A DNA stretch of 64,000 nucleotides from Drechmeria coniospora. Its lineage: Eukaryota; Ascomycota; Sordariomycetes; Hypocreales; Ophiocordycipitaceae. The notes beneath the pieces are model-generated. The model ran no database searches, was not told the DNA's origin, and saw nothing but the letters and a program-made list of their open reading frames with translations. The stretch's first letter is position 1, and each line of letters starts with the position of its first letter. A program made the translations under genes and the position numbers. The stretch is taken from assembly GCF_001625195.1 (NCBI RefSeq), contig NC_054389.1, positions 10,536,520 to 10,600,519 on the forward strand, read 5' to 3'. Below, in pieces: positions 12,436 to 26,059 of this stretch.

Positions 12436-15400
12436 GCTCACAACCTCCTGGCGCCGGTACGCAGGAGTGTCCAGAAGTCGTTTTGCATCCACAGCGAGCC
12501 TTCTTCAGCGAGCAACTTCCGGCCTTTCCCGGCCCCTTTTTTTTCCTTTTCTTTTTTTGTTGCACATGGCGAACATGAGTTTAGCGTTTCAAAAGCGTGT
12601 CATGTATTTGTTGGCAGAGCGAAGCATCACTCACGGCTTGTCGCACTGACAAGAGAAAAGTGGCATCTCGAGGTGTAGAATATTCAGTGGCAGAAAATGT
12701 TCATTTAATCTTGAAGCATGCCCTCGAGGTAGCATCGCGTGCTAGAAAAGAGTCGCCCACTTGACGTAACCGATGCGTCAGCCAGACCAGTGACACAGGA
12801 CTCGGAACGGTTGCCTCCACCATCGAGCGACACCCGGCTCATCCAACTGAGCTTCTTGCAGTAATACAGCGCAGGATCCGGCTTGAGCAAATTACGTCGC
12901 GACACCGCTGGGCAATCCTCGAGCCACCGAGGAGTAGGGCGACGCAACTGAGCAGGGGTTCTCAATGTCAGATGACCGGATTCCTCAGCAGGCCAGAGCA
13001 TGCATGTCCCAAGGGCAACAGGATATACGTGCACCGTGATGCTGTGCTGTGGCTCGTACCGTACTGTAAGGGTCCGTGGACACCTCCATGTACAGTACTT
13101 ACTTAATTGTTCTCATTGTACTCCGTACAAGTACATTAATACGAGGGTGTAAGTAATATACAGCATTCACTGTAAGACTTGTGCCGTCACGTGGTTCGAC
13201 ATGGGATTTTCACGTGAGTCGCAAGAGAGGACAGTCGTAGGCCATATTGGCCACGTGACTAGGTGTCTCATATGCTCCGGAGATTTACCGTACATGTAAT
13301 TACATGTACTAATGTAAGTAATAAGCATCGGAGCAACATAATCCCGGGAGAAATGGATTCCAAATTTTGCTCCGGGTCACCGGCGAGGATAATTCAACTG
13401 TCAAGCCGGCAGCGGGCCATCGGTGGCCGGTGCCAGTTCAATTGCGTAAGTACTTGTAAGTACTTGGGCGGCCTCACAAACGACCACGTACAAGTAAGTA
13501 CAAGTCCTTGTAAGCGTACTAGTTACAGCTAAGTACCAGGCACGTATTACTTGTATGTAATTTCCTGTAATATTACACGTACACCTACAGGTACTCTCAA
13601 GACTTGACATCCCCGCGAGCGCCCAGAAAATGATACCTACATACATGTATTGTACATCGACTTACTAGTATTAATTTGCAACTGCTGTAATGTACTTGTG
13701 GAGTACTTAAGTACAAGCACCTTCATCACTAACAATGAATGTTACGAGTACGGAGTACTCCGCACTGCATATATGTGTAAGTACATGTACTCCGTGCTGT
13801 ACTTGCATGTAATCAAGCAATACAACATACGGGGCACATAATAGTGAGCTCCTCGTAATTGAGCCCTACCATGCTTGGCGGGTAACTACAGTACTTGAGT
13901 ACATGTGCATTACCGGCACTTCGTACGGATACTCCGTACTACTTACTTATGTACGTAAAGTACAGTACATTACAGTACTTGTGCAACCGTCAACACCAAC
14001 CCCACTTCCAGGCCCGATGCCGGACACCAACCAGTTCTGTTGAGAATCCTACGACTGCACTTTCGCAAGGACCGAATACGGCAGAGAAGCTCATTAATCG
14101 TCTCCGATCCATCGCGTCAACATCCAACATCCAGTCCGTATTACAAGCAAGTAAAAGAAATAAGTGCTTACAGTACTGTACACCTATGCCTGCTGTGCAA
14201 GTACACTCACTACCATGTACTTACTTGACGTGCATGTGCAGTATTCGGCCATTCATCCCCAAAGAATTGACGCACGCTGCCAAGTCACTCGCAGGATTCC
14301 GGTCCCAAGGTCACCCCTTTCGGTGCGCTTGTAGGGTCATGAACGAGGTGTTGTGCTCGGCAACCTGCCAGATGGCCAGCTACAGAACAAGTAAGTATTA
14401 CCAAGTACTGGGTGTCGTTGTCGACCACCGCTACCTTTCATGCTTGTGCATGCACATGAATTATTACATAATAATATTCTGCATTCATCCGCAAGCGTTA
14501 TCAAGTGCATGTACTTACAACTACTCCGTGCACCGTAAGTAAGGACTTGCATGTGCACCTACAAGTACTTACTTGTACCATTAGCCAAGGAGTATTCCGC
14601 ACGGAGTACTGTACTGTACAACTATGGCACTGGTATTCCGGGGACTACAGTAAAAGTACTCGCAGCGCATGCATGTGCTTGCAGTACATGTAAAGTACGT
14701 TACAGTAAGTACTTGCACGATTGAGCAGTTGTATACTCCGTTAATGTACAAGTAATTAGCAGCAGGGAACGAACATCGGTGCGGAGCACTTACTCCGTAC
14801 TCCGTTCTCCGCCAGGTAATACGTACTTGAGTACGCCAAGCTGCCAAAGTGGCGAGTCCGTCCTCCAGCATGGACTACGGAGTACTGTACTTGCAAGTAT
14901 TAGTTGTACTTCTTGTCGGACCATGACGCCCGCGGGGCCCCGGGTCCGCGTTCGAAGAGGCCTTGGCTTGGCTCATCAAACCCAGCAGACATGGACGAGG
15001 TCGGAGAAAGCCGAGTCGAGTCGATTCAAATGCGGAGAGTGAGTGGGTTCGACCGGTAATAATACAAGTATTAGGCGCACTCCGATAACATGTTCAACTA
15101 TACTATAAGTACTCCGTACGGTTACAAGTACATGTACTTGGTGCAGTTGCAGTTGTACTCCGTACTTGTAGCGATTACGCCGAAAACTGTACTCTGTGTT
15201 CACTCCGTACAGTAGATAATTGGGTAACAAGTACTGAGTATACGTGTGTGAATACAGTACTGTAAATGCACATGCAAGTGGATTTGCCTGTACGGAGCAC
15301 AGCAAGTACTTGCGCTTGGAAATGGCTGCTGATATTTTGCACTGTACTTGCTGTAGTTGTCAGTACACCCAAGTAAGTAAGTACGTACATAGAGCACTTG

Positions 15401-17713
15401 TAAGTACTTTCAAGGAGTGCTATTATATTACCTGCATGTACTCCGTGCACCAGCTGCACATCTTATGTGTACTTAAGTAGCTTACGGAGTGTGAGTACCT
15501 CAATACGTAACGCACACACCTACAACGTACTTGCAGTACATGTACTTAAGTATGTTGCAAGTAAGTGTAGGGGTACAAGTACATGTTGATACTAGGTACC
15601 TGGTAAGTAACGCAATACTTGCACTTACAAGTATAGGGGTCCATTACTGGAAAGTGTACTGTAGTTAGTTGAACTCCGTACGGAGCACTTATTTAGGTAC
15701 CTAGTACTTGCATGCACTTGCAGTACATGTACTTACAGTACACCTACTGTAGGTGTACTCCGTACATGTACAGTGCAGTACTTCTGCAAGTAACACTACG
15801 AGTGCGAGTTTACAAGTAGGTGTGCAGTACAGTACTTGCAAGCAGGTGTACAGTACAGCACACCTACCTAAGTACCTACAGTAGTAATGTAAGTACAAGT
15901 AAGTAAATGTTATTATTACTGCGAGTGCGATTTTGGGTCGCGATCCACTGATTCATCTCCCTCGCTCGGCCGCAATCACTTGTGGACCTCGTTTTCGCAA
16001 TTTTTGCCCTGGCTCGCGCCGGCCTGGGTTTGGGATTGGTCGAACGGGACTGGGGCCAAATGAGGGCATCGTGCACCCATTTTTTTTTCAGGCGTCTTGC
16101 GATTTTCGCAACCGCTGTGGGCATTTCCGAGCAGGATCGCATCCTTCACCTGAGTACGAAGTACGAAGACAGATAATTACGAGGACGAGCCCACGAGATT
16201 CTGCAGGCTGCACACCTACGGCAGGGGACCTGCACAATACCGGAACCCCCACGACACCTCTATTCTTTCTACCAGTGCGTGTACTTGTACTAGTACGTGT
16301 ACAGCACGTACAGTATACTTACTGTAAAGTACGTGTATGTATATTTACGTAGTGTACGTGTATGTATACGTACTGTGCTTAAGTACTTAAGTACTTACTG
16401 TAAATGTACAGTAGCTAAGTACAGTACTTATCCAAAGTATTCGTACAACTCCTAGGTACTGTACGGAGGAGTACTGGGCACAATGTACGGAGTAAGTCCG
16501 TACAAGTAAATTCATGTACTCCGTACACATGTAATACTTGTACGACAAGTGACGTGCCTGCAGGCAAACTTCATTGGCGCTCGGCTTCGAGTTGCCGGCT
16601 CGGAAGAGGCGTCTTGGGCCGCCCAAGCGCTTAGCCTTCCCTTCTAGAAGGACTGCCGGCCTTGGCGGAGCCATTCCTGAACAGGCTGCCGCTCCGCGAG
16701 GAGCAGTGTTGACGGCTGCGGATGACACCTCGGAGCACGATGTACTCAAGTACTGTAAGTACTTGTACAATACTTAAGTACTCAAGTAATAAGTACTAAC
16801 GTACTTGGGCGCGACCCAAGGAGCGTGTGCACTGTGCGTGTACCTACGTACTAGTTAATTACATCTGTGCAGCTCTCGCTTGTACTTTCATCCATGCGAG
16901 TACTTACTTACATGTGCTGCCAGTACTGTAGTAATAGTCGAGCCACTGTGCAGTCGGGCGTGCCCGAAAGAACATGTACAGCACAGTGTGTGCGCAAGCA
17001 TTTTCGTAAACTGTACTGTACACCATGGTTAGCTCACCCACCTGATTGCTTGCATGAAATTCACCAATCATTGGTGCCAAGTTTTCAACGCCCGTCGACA
17101 AACACCACCACACCGACACGGACGATTGCAGCCTTGCCGGCGCGCTCCCGTCGCAACAAGGCTGTCAGTGACCTGAATCATCGCCAGAAACGAAATAGAG
17201 TTCCTCGTGCAGGGCATTCCACGCCATGCTCCCCTCGCGGCTGCGAATCCCCCCCCCTTCCGAGCCCGGCCAAGAGGGGATGATCATGCCATGACCGCCA
17301 CGGCTCGGCCTTGTTCTGGAACTTATGCTCGAGTCAAGTCCAGCGGCTCCACAGGAGCATACGAGTTGCGATGGATGAGCCACTAGCATTGTGGTCTGCA
17401 CTATACTTTCCAGGGACAATACGCACATACATGTGCCGATATGGAAAACCCCAGCTCCGGTGCATGGAGACCCTCTCTCCAGACCCCCGTCGAGATGGGG
17501 TCATCCTCCCCGAGATCGGGTGTCAGAATTTGAACTCTGGGGCCTCGCTGCTCCTGTGCTGCAATCAGGGCGCTACTTATCCGCACATCTTATCGTTCGT
17601 TCCGAGTACTTACAGTGCTTGTGCCGTACTTATACAATACATGAGCCGCCGCTGTCCTGGGCCCGCCCTCGCTTTGTGCTGATTTCTTGATCCGCACCTC
17701 ACGACCCATCACC
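12436..17713. repeat. Gene desert packed with short GTAC-type motifs
   Basis: About 5.3 kb with no supportable gene. Most of it (about 13040-15900, 16270-16560 and 16740-16960) is dense in interspersed palindromic words: GTACTCCGTAC/GTACGGAGTAC (exact copy at 13748-13758), AAGTACTTGTA, ACATGTAC and CAGTACTG. Islands of ordinary, more GC-rich sequence lie between them (12740-13030, 13990-14130, 15930-16260, 16560-16740 and 17030-17560). Open frames in the dense parts translate to Tyr/Cys/Ser/Thr-rich peptides and are artefacts. 17560-17713 is the permease upstream region. Confidence 0.75.
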
Positions 17714-19646
17714 ATGTCCGACAAGGGCAGCTTCGTGGCCACGCCCGCCGAGGGCGGCGAGAAGCCTCACTCCATCACCGAGAGCAAGGACGTCGCCGGC
17801 GATAACTTCGCCGCCACCTTCCAGGACGAAGATAAATGGACGCGCAACGGCCTCAACCTCAAGTCCTTCCAGAAGCGCCACTATGGCCGCGGCATCGTCG
17901 AGCTGGACCGCGCCATCAAGACGCGCCATCTGCACATGATTGCCATCGGCGGCTCCATCGGCGCCGGCTTCTTCGTCGGCTCCGGTAGTGCCCTGAGCAA
18001 GGGTGTAAGTCGTGCTCCCGCCTCGCTGCCGCGCCGGCAGCAGACGCGCTGACATGCCGTTTCCAAGGGCCCTGCCTCTATTCTCATCTGCTTCAGTATC
18101 GTCGGATTCATGGTTTTCAATGTTGGTACGTTGGCCTTCCCACTCCTCGGCCCGCGAAGAGCCAGGAATCTGACACGACGACCAGTCTTTGCCCTCGGCG
18201 AGCTTGCCGTCATGTATCCCATTTCTGGCGGCTTCTACACCTACGTCACCCGCTTCATCGACCCCTCTATCGGTTTTGCCATCGGCTGGAATTACTTCTT
18301 CCTCTGGAGTGTCGTCCTCCCGCTCGAGCTTACCGTGTGTTCCCTCGTGATACAGTACTGGGACAATCAGACGAGCGTCGCTGTTTGGATCACCATCTTC
18401 CTCGTCGCCGTCATTGTCGTCAACGTCTTCGGCAGCCTCGGCTTCGCCGAGGAGGAGTTCTGGGCTTCCTCCATCAAGCTTACCGCCATCCTCATCTTCA
18501 TGTTCATCTCTCTCATCCTCGTCCTTGGTGGCGGGCCCGAGAACGGCGAGTACAACAAATACTTGGGCGCCGGCTACTGGTATGATTCCGGCGCCTTCCG
18601 GAACGGAATGCGTGGCTTCTGCTCCGTCTTCGTCACCGCCGCCTTCTCCCTCACGGGCACCGAGCTCGTCGGTCTCGCCGCCGCCGAGACGAAAAACCCG
18701 GTCCGCTCCGTCCCCGGCGCCATCAAGATGGTCTTTTGGCGAATCGTCGTCTTCTACATCCTAGGCCTCTTCTTCGTCGGCCTCTTGATCCGCGGCGACG
18801 ACGAGCGTCTGCTGTCCAGCGAGGCCTATGCCGACGTCAAGGCCTCGCCCTGGGTTCTTATCGGCCTCCACTCTAAACTTGTAGGGTTGGATCACTTCAT
18901 GAACGCCATCATTCTCGTTTCCGTTCTCTCCATCGGTTGCTCTGCCGTCTACGGCGGCTCTCGTACCCTCACCGCCCTCGCCCAGCAGGGATACGCTCCC
19001 AAGATCTTTACCTACATCGATCGATCCGGCCGGCCGCTGCCCTCGGTCATCCTCCTGATCCTTACCGGACCCCTCGCCTACATTAACCTCAGTGCCTCCG
19101 GACCCGTTGTCTTCGAATGGTTGCAGGCCATCTCCGGCCTCGCCATCCTCTTCTCTTGGGGTGCCATCTGCCTGGCCCACATTCGCTTCCGCAGTGCGTG
19201 GGCGTATAGGGGCCACACGGTCGACGAGATCCCCTTCCGTGCCATCTTCGGCGTCTGGGGTTCCTGGATCGGTCTCGTCCTTTCCGTCATCGTTCTCATC
19301 TCGCAGGTATGTCGCGTTCAAGATTCACAAAAGCCCCCTAAAAAAGAACTTCTTTTTTTTTCATGTGGCTAACGGAGTCGACCAGACCTATACTGCTCTT
19401 TGCCCGGTCAACACGGATGGCTTCAACACCGTCGAGGGCTTCTTCAAATCGTACCTTGCGTTTCCCGTCGTCATCATCTTCTGGATCATCGGCTTCGCGT
19501 GGAAGCGTTCTGGTTGGCTCCGCGTGGACCAGATTGATGTGGACTCGGGCCGCCGCGAGTTGGATTGGGATGAAGTGCGGTCGTACCAGGCATGGGTCAA
19601 GGGCCTTCCAGTGTGGCGACGAACGATTCACAAACTCATTTTTTAG
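17714..19646 (+). CDS. Amino acid permease (GAP1/YAT family)
   Basis: A 576-aa plasma-membrane amino acid/proton symporter of the fungal YAT family. Exons are 17714-18004, 18068-18125, 18186-19306 and 19386-19646; the three introns (63, 60 and 79 bp) have GTAAGT, GTACGT and GTATGT donors, and all junctions keep frame. Residues 1-78 are a cytosolic tail. The first helix carries the family signature 'GGSIGAGFFVGSG', followed by 'GPASIL', then 'GELAVMYPISGGFYTY' and 'GTELVGLAAAETKNP', all diagnostic. About twelve membrane segments follow, and the C-terminal tail is short. Family members import amino acids broadly and are regulated by nitrogen source and ubiquitination; the exact substrate cannot be read here. 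The gene converges on the siderophore transporter, with 257 bp between stop codons. Confidence 0.95.
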
Positions 19647-19903
19647 TGCTAATTAGTGCATTCGACCTATGCATACATGGGTGCCAAAAGATCAGCCAGC
19701 GTACATGCTGCCCAGTCCTTCGGGACAAAAATTCAATAATGTAGCAATCAATCATGATCCTTTATCCAATACGGAGCACCAGATGAGCCTCTCGTCTCGT
19801 CTCTCGTGTCCAACCACTAGGAAAGTCTAGTAGGATGATGGATGGTATTATTATACCTGTTTTGATGACAAATAACCCCGATTGATTCCTTCCCCACGCT
19901 GTA

Positions 19904-22010
19904 TTAAAATACAGTTCCCTTGGTCTGCTTGCCCTTGATCTGCTCCAGCTTCTTGATGTTGATGTTCCGCCACATCAGCAAGCACGCCAAGCACAAGGGC
20001 AAAATGGCCGAGCCAGCGATGACCATCTTCCTCTGCACGTCGGCGTAGGCGTCGATTATGGCGTTACGCTCGGGGCTTCCAGCAGGGTAGGCCAACTGGG
20101 CGGTGATGTCGCCGAAGATGATAGTAGCGTTGGCCTTGGCGTCGTCGGGGAGAAACTCGAGCAGCTTCGCGGGCAGCACATTGTTCCAGATGCCGCCAGC
20201 GATGGCGAAGCCCATGGCGGCGCCGATGGCACCGAAGAGGCCGAAGAGGGCGATGGCGACCGCGATCTGCTGATGGCCGACCGAGGCCATGATGCCGAGC
20301 TGAGCCGTCATTCCCCAGATGCCAGTGGCGAGGCCGTTGAAGATCTGGCACATGATGAGGACGCCAACTGGAGAGCTCGGGGTACGGAAGCGGATAAGCA
20401 GGCAGGTGCCGAGGACGGCGAATGGGACGCCGGCGATGGACAGCCATTTGTAGTCACCCGTATAACGGACGATGCTAAGGAATGGTTAAACAACTACGCC
20501 GACGGAGCCGAGGGGAGGGTGCCAACGTACAGGCCGACAAAGGGGGCGATGAACGACGAGGTAAGGGAAAAGGTGTTGAGGATATAGCCTGAGATGGTGA
20601 TGTCCTGGAAATGCACGACCTGGAGATACGAGAGATAATATGCGTCCCAGCAGCTGTAAACCGATGTGTGAACGACTGGTCGGTTCCGCAAGCAGACAGA
20701 AGGGCGAGGGTGACAGCTTACAAGATGGACGCAAACATGAGGCCGTAAAGGAGGCAAGCCCCGAGGATGGTGCGGTCCTTGAGGTACTTCCAAGGGAAGT
20801 AAGAGACGGGGGCTAAGAACTTCTCCCAGAGGGCGAATGCGACGAGCAGGACGACGCCGAGGACGATCATGGCGATAATGTAGCCGGTCCGCCAGCCGTC
20901 AGGAGCGTAAACGACGATGCTGAAGGGTAAGAGGAGCAGAGACCAGCCGAAAATGGTGAGAAACATGCCGACGACTGAAAGGTCACACGCGGGATTAGCG
21001 GCTGCAGATTGGTTGGGTCGATGGGTCGAGCCGAGGTCAGCGATGACAACGTACCGTCAAACTCGACGACGTAGTGCTTTGTCGAAGCCCAGAGGGTGCG
21101 TCCGCTGTTGCGAGTCGGGTAGAGTCCGGCTCGCACGGCCCTCCGCTTGCTGAGAAGGAAGATGACGGCGACGGGGACGCAAATGGCGACGAGAATGATG
21201 AGGAAGCAGCCAAAGGCCCAGCGAAAGTTGGCCTGGGTGTAGAAGAGCTCGGCAATCTTGGGGCCGGCAAAGGTGGTGCAGATGATGGGCGTCTGCTGCA
21301 AGCCGAAGAGGATGAGGCGGTTCCGCAGGGTGGTCATGTCGGCCGTCATGATCTGGACGACATAGGTGAGGCCGATGTGGCCGACCCAGTAGAGCGTGTG
21401 GGCGGCGGCGTACATCTGAACGTTGACGCAGGTGGCCTTCATGATGATGCCGACGACGAGGAGGAGGAGCATGACGAGGAAGCCCTCGACACGGCCCCAG
21501 ATGTCGATGACCTTTGCGATTGTGAGGTTGCAGACGCCGCCGAGTATGGTGGCGACGATGCTGGTGGTGGATAGCAGGCCGTGACTCGAGAACTCGGAGG
21601 TGATGTAGGCGATGAGGTTGCCCTGAACACTCTGCAGAAGGCCGTCGACGAAGAGGACGAGGTAGAGGCTACGACGGTCAGTAAGGCGTGATGAAAGGGT
21701 GCATTCCCTCTAGCTTCGAGGATCCTTCCTTGGGGCGATGGGGAGGAGCGTCGGATAGGCGCACGTACAGGACAAACATGACGACGAGCTCGGTGGGCGA
21801 CCAGACCTGGGTGATGGCCTCGACGCGCTTGACGCCATCCTGGACGTGCGATTTCACGGAATCGGCGTCGGACAGGTTCCCGTTCTTTTCGGCGTCACCG
21901 TCGGCATTCTGCTGGCTGTGGCAGATGCTGTCGTTCTTGAGGCCGCCGATGAACTGCGGGTTCTGGTCGGAGACCAGCTGCGGCAGCGGGCCGAGGCTGT
22001 TGGAGGCCAT
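19904..22010 (-). CDS. Siderophore-iron transporter, MFS (Sit1/Arn/MirB family)
   Basis: A 600-aa major facilitator predicted to take up ferric siderophores by proton symport. Exons on the minus strand are 22010-21769, 21668-21055, 20974-20722, 20653-20531 and 20474-19904; introns are 100, 80, 68, 56 bp with GTACGT, GTACGT, GTAAGC and GTACGT donors, and frame is kept throughout. The N-terminal 60 or so residues are hydrophilic, ending in 'VWSPTELV' before the first helix. Family features are 'LVLFVDGLLQSVQGNL', 'RNRLILFGLQQTP', 'CWDAYYLSYLQ', 'FVGLIVRYTGDYKW' and 'RNAIIDAYADVQRKM'; about fourteen helices are expected. The start at 22010 (ttcATGg) is the first ATG in this frame. The open frame continues to a stop at about 22115, and a plausible splice acceptor sits just upstream, so an extra 5' exon is possible. 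No siderophore synthetase gene lies in the window. Such genes are normally repressed by iron through a GATA factor. Confidence 0.93.
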
Positions 22011-25000
22011 GAAGGCACGACGCGGCTTGCCCTCGCTTGCGGTTGAGTGGCCGATCAAGTCCGACGGCGACACGGTATCCAGCACAAAGATGGACTGGGT
22101 AAGTCGAGGGCGGCGTCAGAGGAAGAGATTTTTTTTTGGCGTGGGGGGGGGGGGGGGGTGAAGAAGTCACTTTCGAGAACTTGCGGGTGGGTGAAGGGAG
22201 CCGAGACCCTTTTATTTCGTACCGTGTCCCATATCCCAGGTACGAACCAAGGTGATGATGGCCTGGCGAGATTGTTGGATCGATCGAGGGCCAGGCTATG
22301 CCAGCAACACCCACCACCCAGGGTCCCATCCCATGCACGCACGCATGCGTGGCAACGGGTTCCGCACGCCGACGGTAGCGTCGACGAGCACCCAAGTAGT
22401 GCCGACAGCAAGCAGTGTACTATGGTTGTGCAGGTATTAAGGGTGCGTGTACGGACAGGGAGGTACTCGTACTCGCAGGTTAGGACCACCTGGCACCCCG
22501 TCCTGCGGTGCACAACTTGATCGAGGTGGTGCGGAAGATGGTGGTGCCTGGTTTGTCATGGTGGTCATGTTGATGATACAGTCCTTCTCCACCCCGAGAG
22601 CGGCTGTGGTGCTATCGATGGGGCTCACCAGGGGTCGGGGGAGGGGGGGGGGGTTGGTTTGAGGTTTTTGGTTGCCGCTTCGTTGAGAATCGGTGGACGA
22701 CGGGGAGACGAGTGGACGAATGTCTTCGTCAGTCGAATCCTCAGACCCAATGATGGAAGAGCGGTACGGAATAGGTAGGCCAAGTGCATGCACATGCTTT
22801 ACAGGTACTTGCAAGTACTTCCTGTCATTTCTCCATTCTAGGTAGGTACTCCGCGGTACGCAGCCGAAACCACACGGCGATACTACCGCCCATCTAGGTG
22901 TACATGGATAGTACTAGTACATGAACTGTACTTGTCTACTCATGGAGCATGGTAGGTAGTACTTGCATGTACTGCGCCTACGAGATTTTTCTCCGTGCAG
23001 GATACGAAGTACTTAGTATGCAAGTACTCCGTACTGTACTGGTGTAATGTTGGTGGCCGAGCATACGTGCATATAGTTGTACAAGTAAGTACAAGTACAA
23101 GTATAAGTAGTATGCAACGAAGTTCTTGCCATCCATCTTCGTACAGGCTGGCAGCCAAGGACACATGGGAAGGGGATCATCATCACCGAGGAGCTGGGTG
23201 TGTGCACACTCTTGCAGTAAGTGGTGAAAGTACAGACAGGTGTACCATGCGGAATTGTCACGAATTTCCCTCCCGTGTGGCTCGGAAATGTAGCAGCTTA
23301 AGAGCGGTATATATAGGGCGCGAATAAGCGAGTACGGTACGGAGTACTGTACATGTAAGTACAAGTAAGCAACCGACGACCCACGTGCAAGCTTCAATAT
23401 CGCGCTCGGCTCGGATGAAAAATCATCCAAAACCCAAGCACTGCACAGCACCTACAGTACAGAAGTAGACATGCACATAAGTATGCACAGTAATAGTTTC
23501 TTCCTATATCCGCCTCCCTTGTCGCCGAATCCGCTCACACATGTCTGCAGGGGGGAGTCGGAGTTTTTTTTTTCAACTTTTATCAGATGATCAAGATGAT
23601 CTGATAAGAAGGATATGTCTTGGCGGTGGTGGGGGTGGCTGGCGGGGCCACGGGACGCCACTCGGCGCCAAAACGCAACCACGGACCTATGCCCCCGCCA
23701 CAGGCTCGAGTACGAGAACGAAACAATGAGTCAATTCGCTCGCGAGCAAGGAGCAACCTGGAGTACATGTACAAGTACAGTACGGAGTACGGAGTAGTTG
23801 CACATGCGCATGAATCGAATACTGGTAATAGCAGTGCCACTTGACGAGCACGTACTGTACAGTAAGTACTGTGCAGTACTTGCTTGTGTCTGCAACAGCA
23901 CCTGTACTTGCAGAGTACAGTGCATACAAGGACTTGTAGAGATTCATCATGAATCATCGGCTCACGGTCCCAAAACTGATGGTGGCTTGCATTCACCTGC
24001 TTGCGGCAATTTCCCACTGCTCGGGTTGCCATGGGTGCAGATACGCCGGACGTGTACGCTGTAAACTGCAGTCGGTGTGTGTGTATCCAGTGCACATCTA
24101 CAGTACTTGTGCATCAGCATACAAGTACAGTACATGTACATGTACAATCTCTACTGTCCTTGTACCCAGTCCGACCTCGGCACGGTTGCTTGTGCCATTT
24201 CTCCCATTTCCTGTCTGGTGCACTCCATAACCTATACCACGAAGTACTTATGTTCCTTCTAGACTGGGCCGGCGACGTAATACAAGTATATGAAATTACA
24301 CCTACAAATAGCACTGTAAGTAAATACATGTACGTGTACTTTGGGAGTCCAGCCTGACAGTCTTCGTGGGACCCGGCCTGGGGTGCATACTCTATCTATA
24401 CCGTCCCATGCTTTTGGAGGAACTACCACGTTCATTGTACTGGAACGAGTGCAGGCTCCGTATGCAGTGTTGGCAACCTGTCGATACAAGCATGCATGTA
24501 CTTGTAATATGCAGTAGAAGGTTTTTGAAATGGTTGGCTAATACGTTACATGCTTGTACATACCAACTAGTACCATGCTGCCAAATGCATTCAACGTCTC
24601 ATGCGCGCCCTCCCCTAGTTCACCGTTCAGCTCTCTGTCGAGCCTCATCTACAGTACAAGTATATGTACTCCATAGTACTGGAGGGCATGGAGCGCCGGC
24701 CTTCGAAGTATACCCCAACTATCCTGTTCAAATATTCTTCGCCAAGGGAAGCTCCGATTATCCCCGATTGTACAGGCCTGTCATGATGGTAAGTAGCCCA
24801 GTCCCACCCTTCTCCCCGTAAACCACTTACTGTACTTGAACTCCGTTTTTACATGTGCATGTGCTGCATCCAAGTGCCTGCTGTACTCGGATTGAACAAG
24901 TAGATACGAGTGCAATGTCCACGAGTACAATGTCTACGAATACAATGTCTACGAGTACAATTTCTACGAGTACAAGTATTCTCTTCTACGCACATTGTCA

Positions 25001-26059
25001 CAAGCCCATTCCACCACATGCAAGTAAGTAGAGCCTTCATAGCTCGCATCTGCCATCCAATTGCGTGACCACCATGCCACACCGCAAAATTTCTGCCGTT
25101 GCCTCCTCTAGACCGGGGCGGCATAGTCCCCACCAGCGGATCGGAGTTTCGGAGACCGATGCCTGTTTCATCGGAACCCCGTCTCGCGCTCCGGAAGCGA
25201 TCAGCTGGACAGTTTCGTGGACCTTTCGGACAATGTATCATGACAATTTTCTGAAACCCAGCATTCGGGGATGAGGTATTGCCTTCGAAATAAGACCAAG
25301 GTGACTCTCCAACTTTGTCGTCAAGAACCCTCGCGAGCGCTTGTGACAATGGGGAGTCGACTGGTAACAGCTTGAACGGGCAATCAATGCGCCGTTTGCA
25401 TAATATGAGTCCAATGTTGCGGCGCTGGTTAATCTCATTTCCTTGCTCGGGGTTGTTTTCGCACATCACGTTGCTTACCAATGACGCCAGGCTCTCGCAG
25501 CAATGCTGCCGTTTTTTCATACTACATGTACTCATCCTTGTGCTCGTACATTGTCCTGCTCGGAATGCGACAAGGAAAACTAAACACGGCGTCGTCATGC
25601 GCAATGCCTCGCAAAAGGTGAACTGCTGATGGCGCAGTCTGGGTGGCGAATGCCGTCGCGTAATTACAGGGTCAGCCAGGGTAGGAACGGAACTTGTTTC
25701 TCACAAATGCAACCGGTGTCAAGGCAAACCATGACGTGTGCAATTTGCTTCTGAAAGGGCATGATAACAATAAGCCGCACATTGCTCCTTCATCATTTCG
25801 TCAACTCGTTTGGCAATGATACAAACGTACGCAGGGTGCCCATCAACCGAACAGCAGGATCCGCAAGATGCATCGTCCAAGAGCCCGCAGGCAACGAATC
25901 AATCAGCAAGAACAACGGGTGCGTAGCATGGCAGGCCTAGAAGTGTGTAACCGAGCAGAGGTCGACGACGAGGCATCACGTTCGCACCCACGCACCTGGC
26001 TCCGCGCATCAACCGTTCCTCCGCGCCCCTGCGCCGACCCGATTACGGTCCTTGCTTCG
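22011..26059. other. Intergenic, partly GTAC-motif rich
   Basis: About 4 kb without a recognised gene. 22143-22158 is a run of 16 G next to a T9 run. About 22790-23110, 23330-23380, 23760-24340 and 24640-24960 carry the dispersed GTAC words (exact GTACGGAGTAC at 23780-23790). 24903-24975 is a 15-bp tandem repeat listed separately. 25060-26059 has ordinary composition; a 251-codon frame there is not believed. Confidence 0.65.
24903..24975. repeat. 15-bp tandem repeat
   Basis: Four to five copies of a unit close to 'gagtacaatgtctac', differing by single substitutions. The phase is a multiple of three, so the minus strand reads as a repeated Cys-Thr-Arg-Arg/His peptide. This inflates a spurious 251-codon frame at 24849-25604. 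Confidence 0.85.

Noticed and set aside
13895..14542. A 215-codon plus-strand frame and many similar ones in the GTAC deserts
   Set aside because: Composition is Tyr/Cys/Ser/Thr-rich because GTAC/ACT words are read through; the frames overlap on both strands.
17521..17545. tRNA T-arm-like 'agaatttgaactctgg' on the minus strand
   Set aside because: The T stem has mismatches and no acceptor stem or anticodon arm could be built around it.
19904..22010. Siderophore biosynthesis cluster around the transporter
   Set aside because: No synthetase, acyltransferase or ornithine monooxygenase gene lies anywhere in the window.
24849..25604. A 251-codon minus-strand frame with a signal-like start
   Set aside because: Its end is the translation of a 15-bp repeat (Cys-Thr-Arg-Arg units), codon use is not gene-like and no family is recognised.
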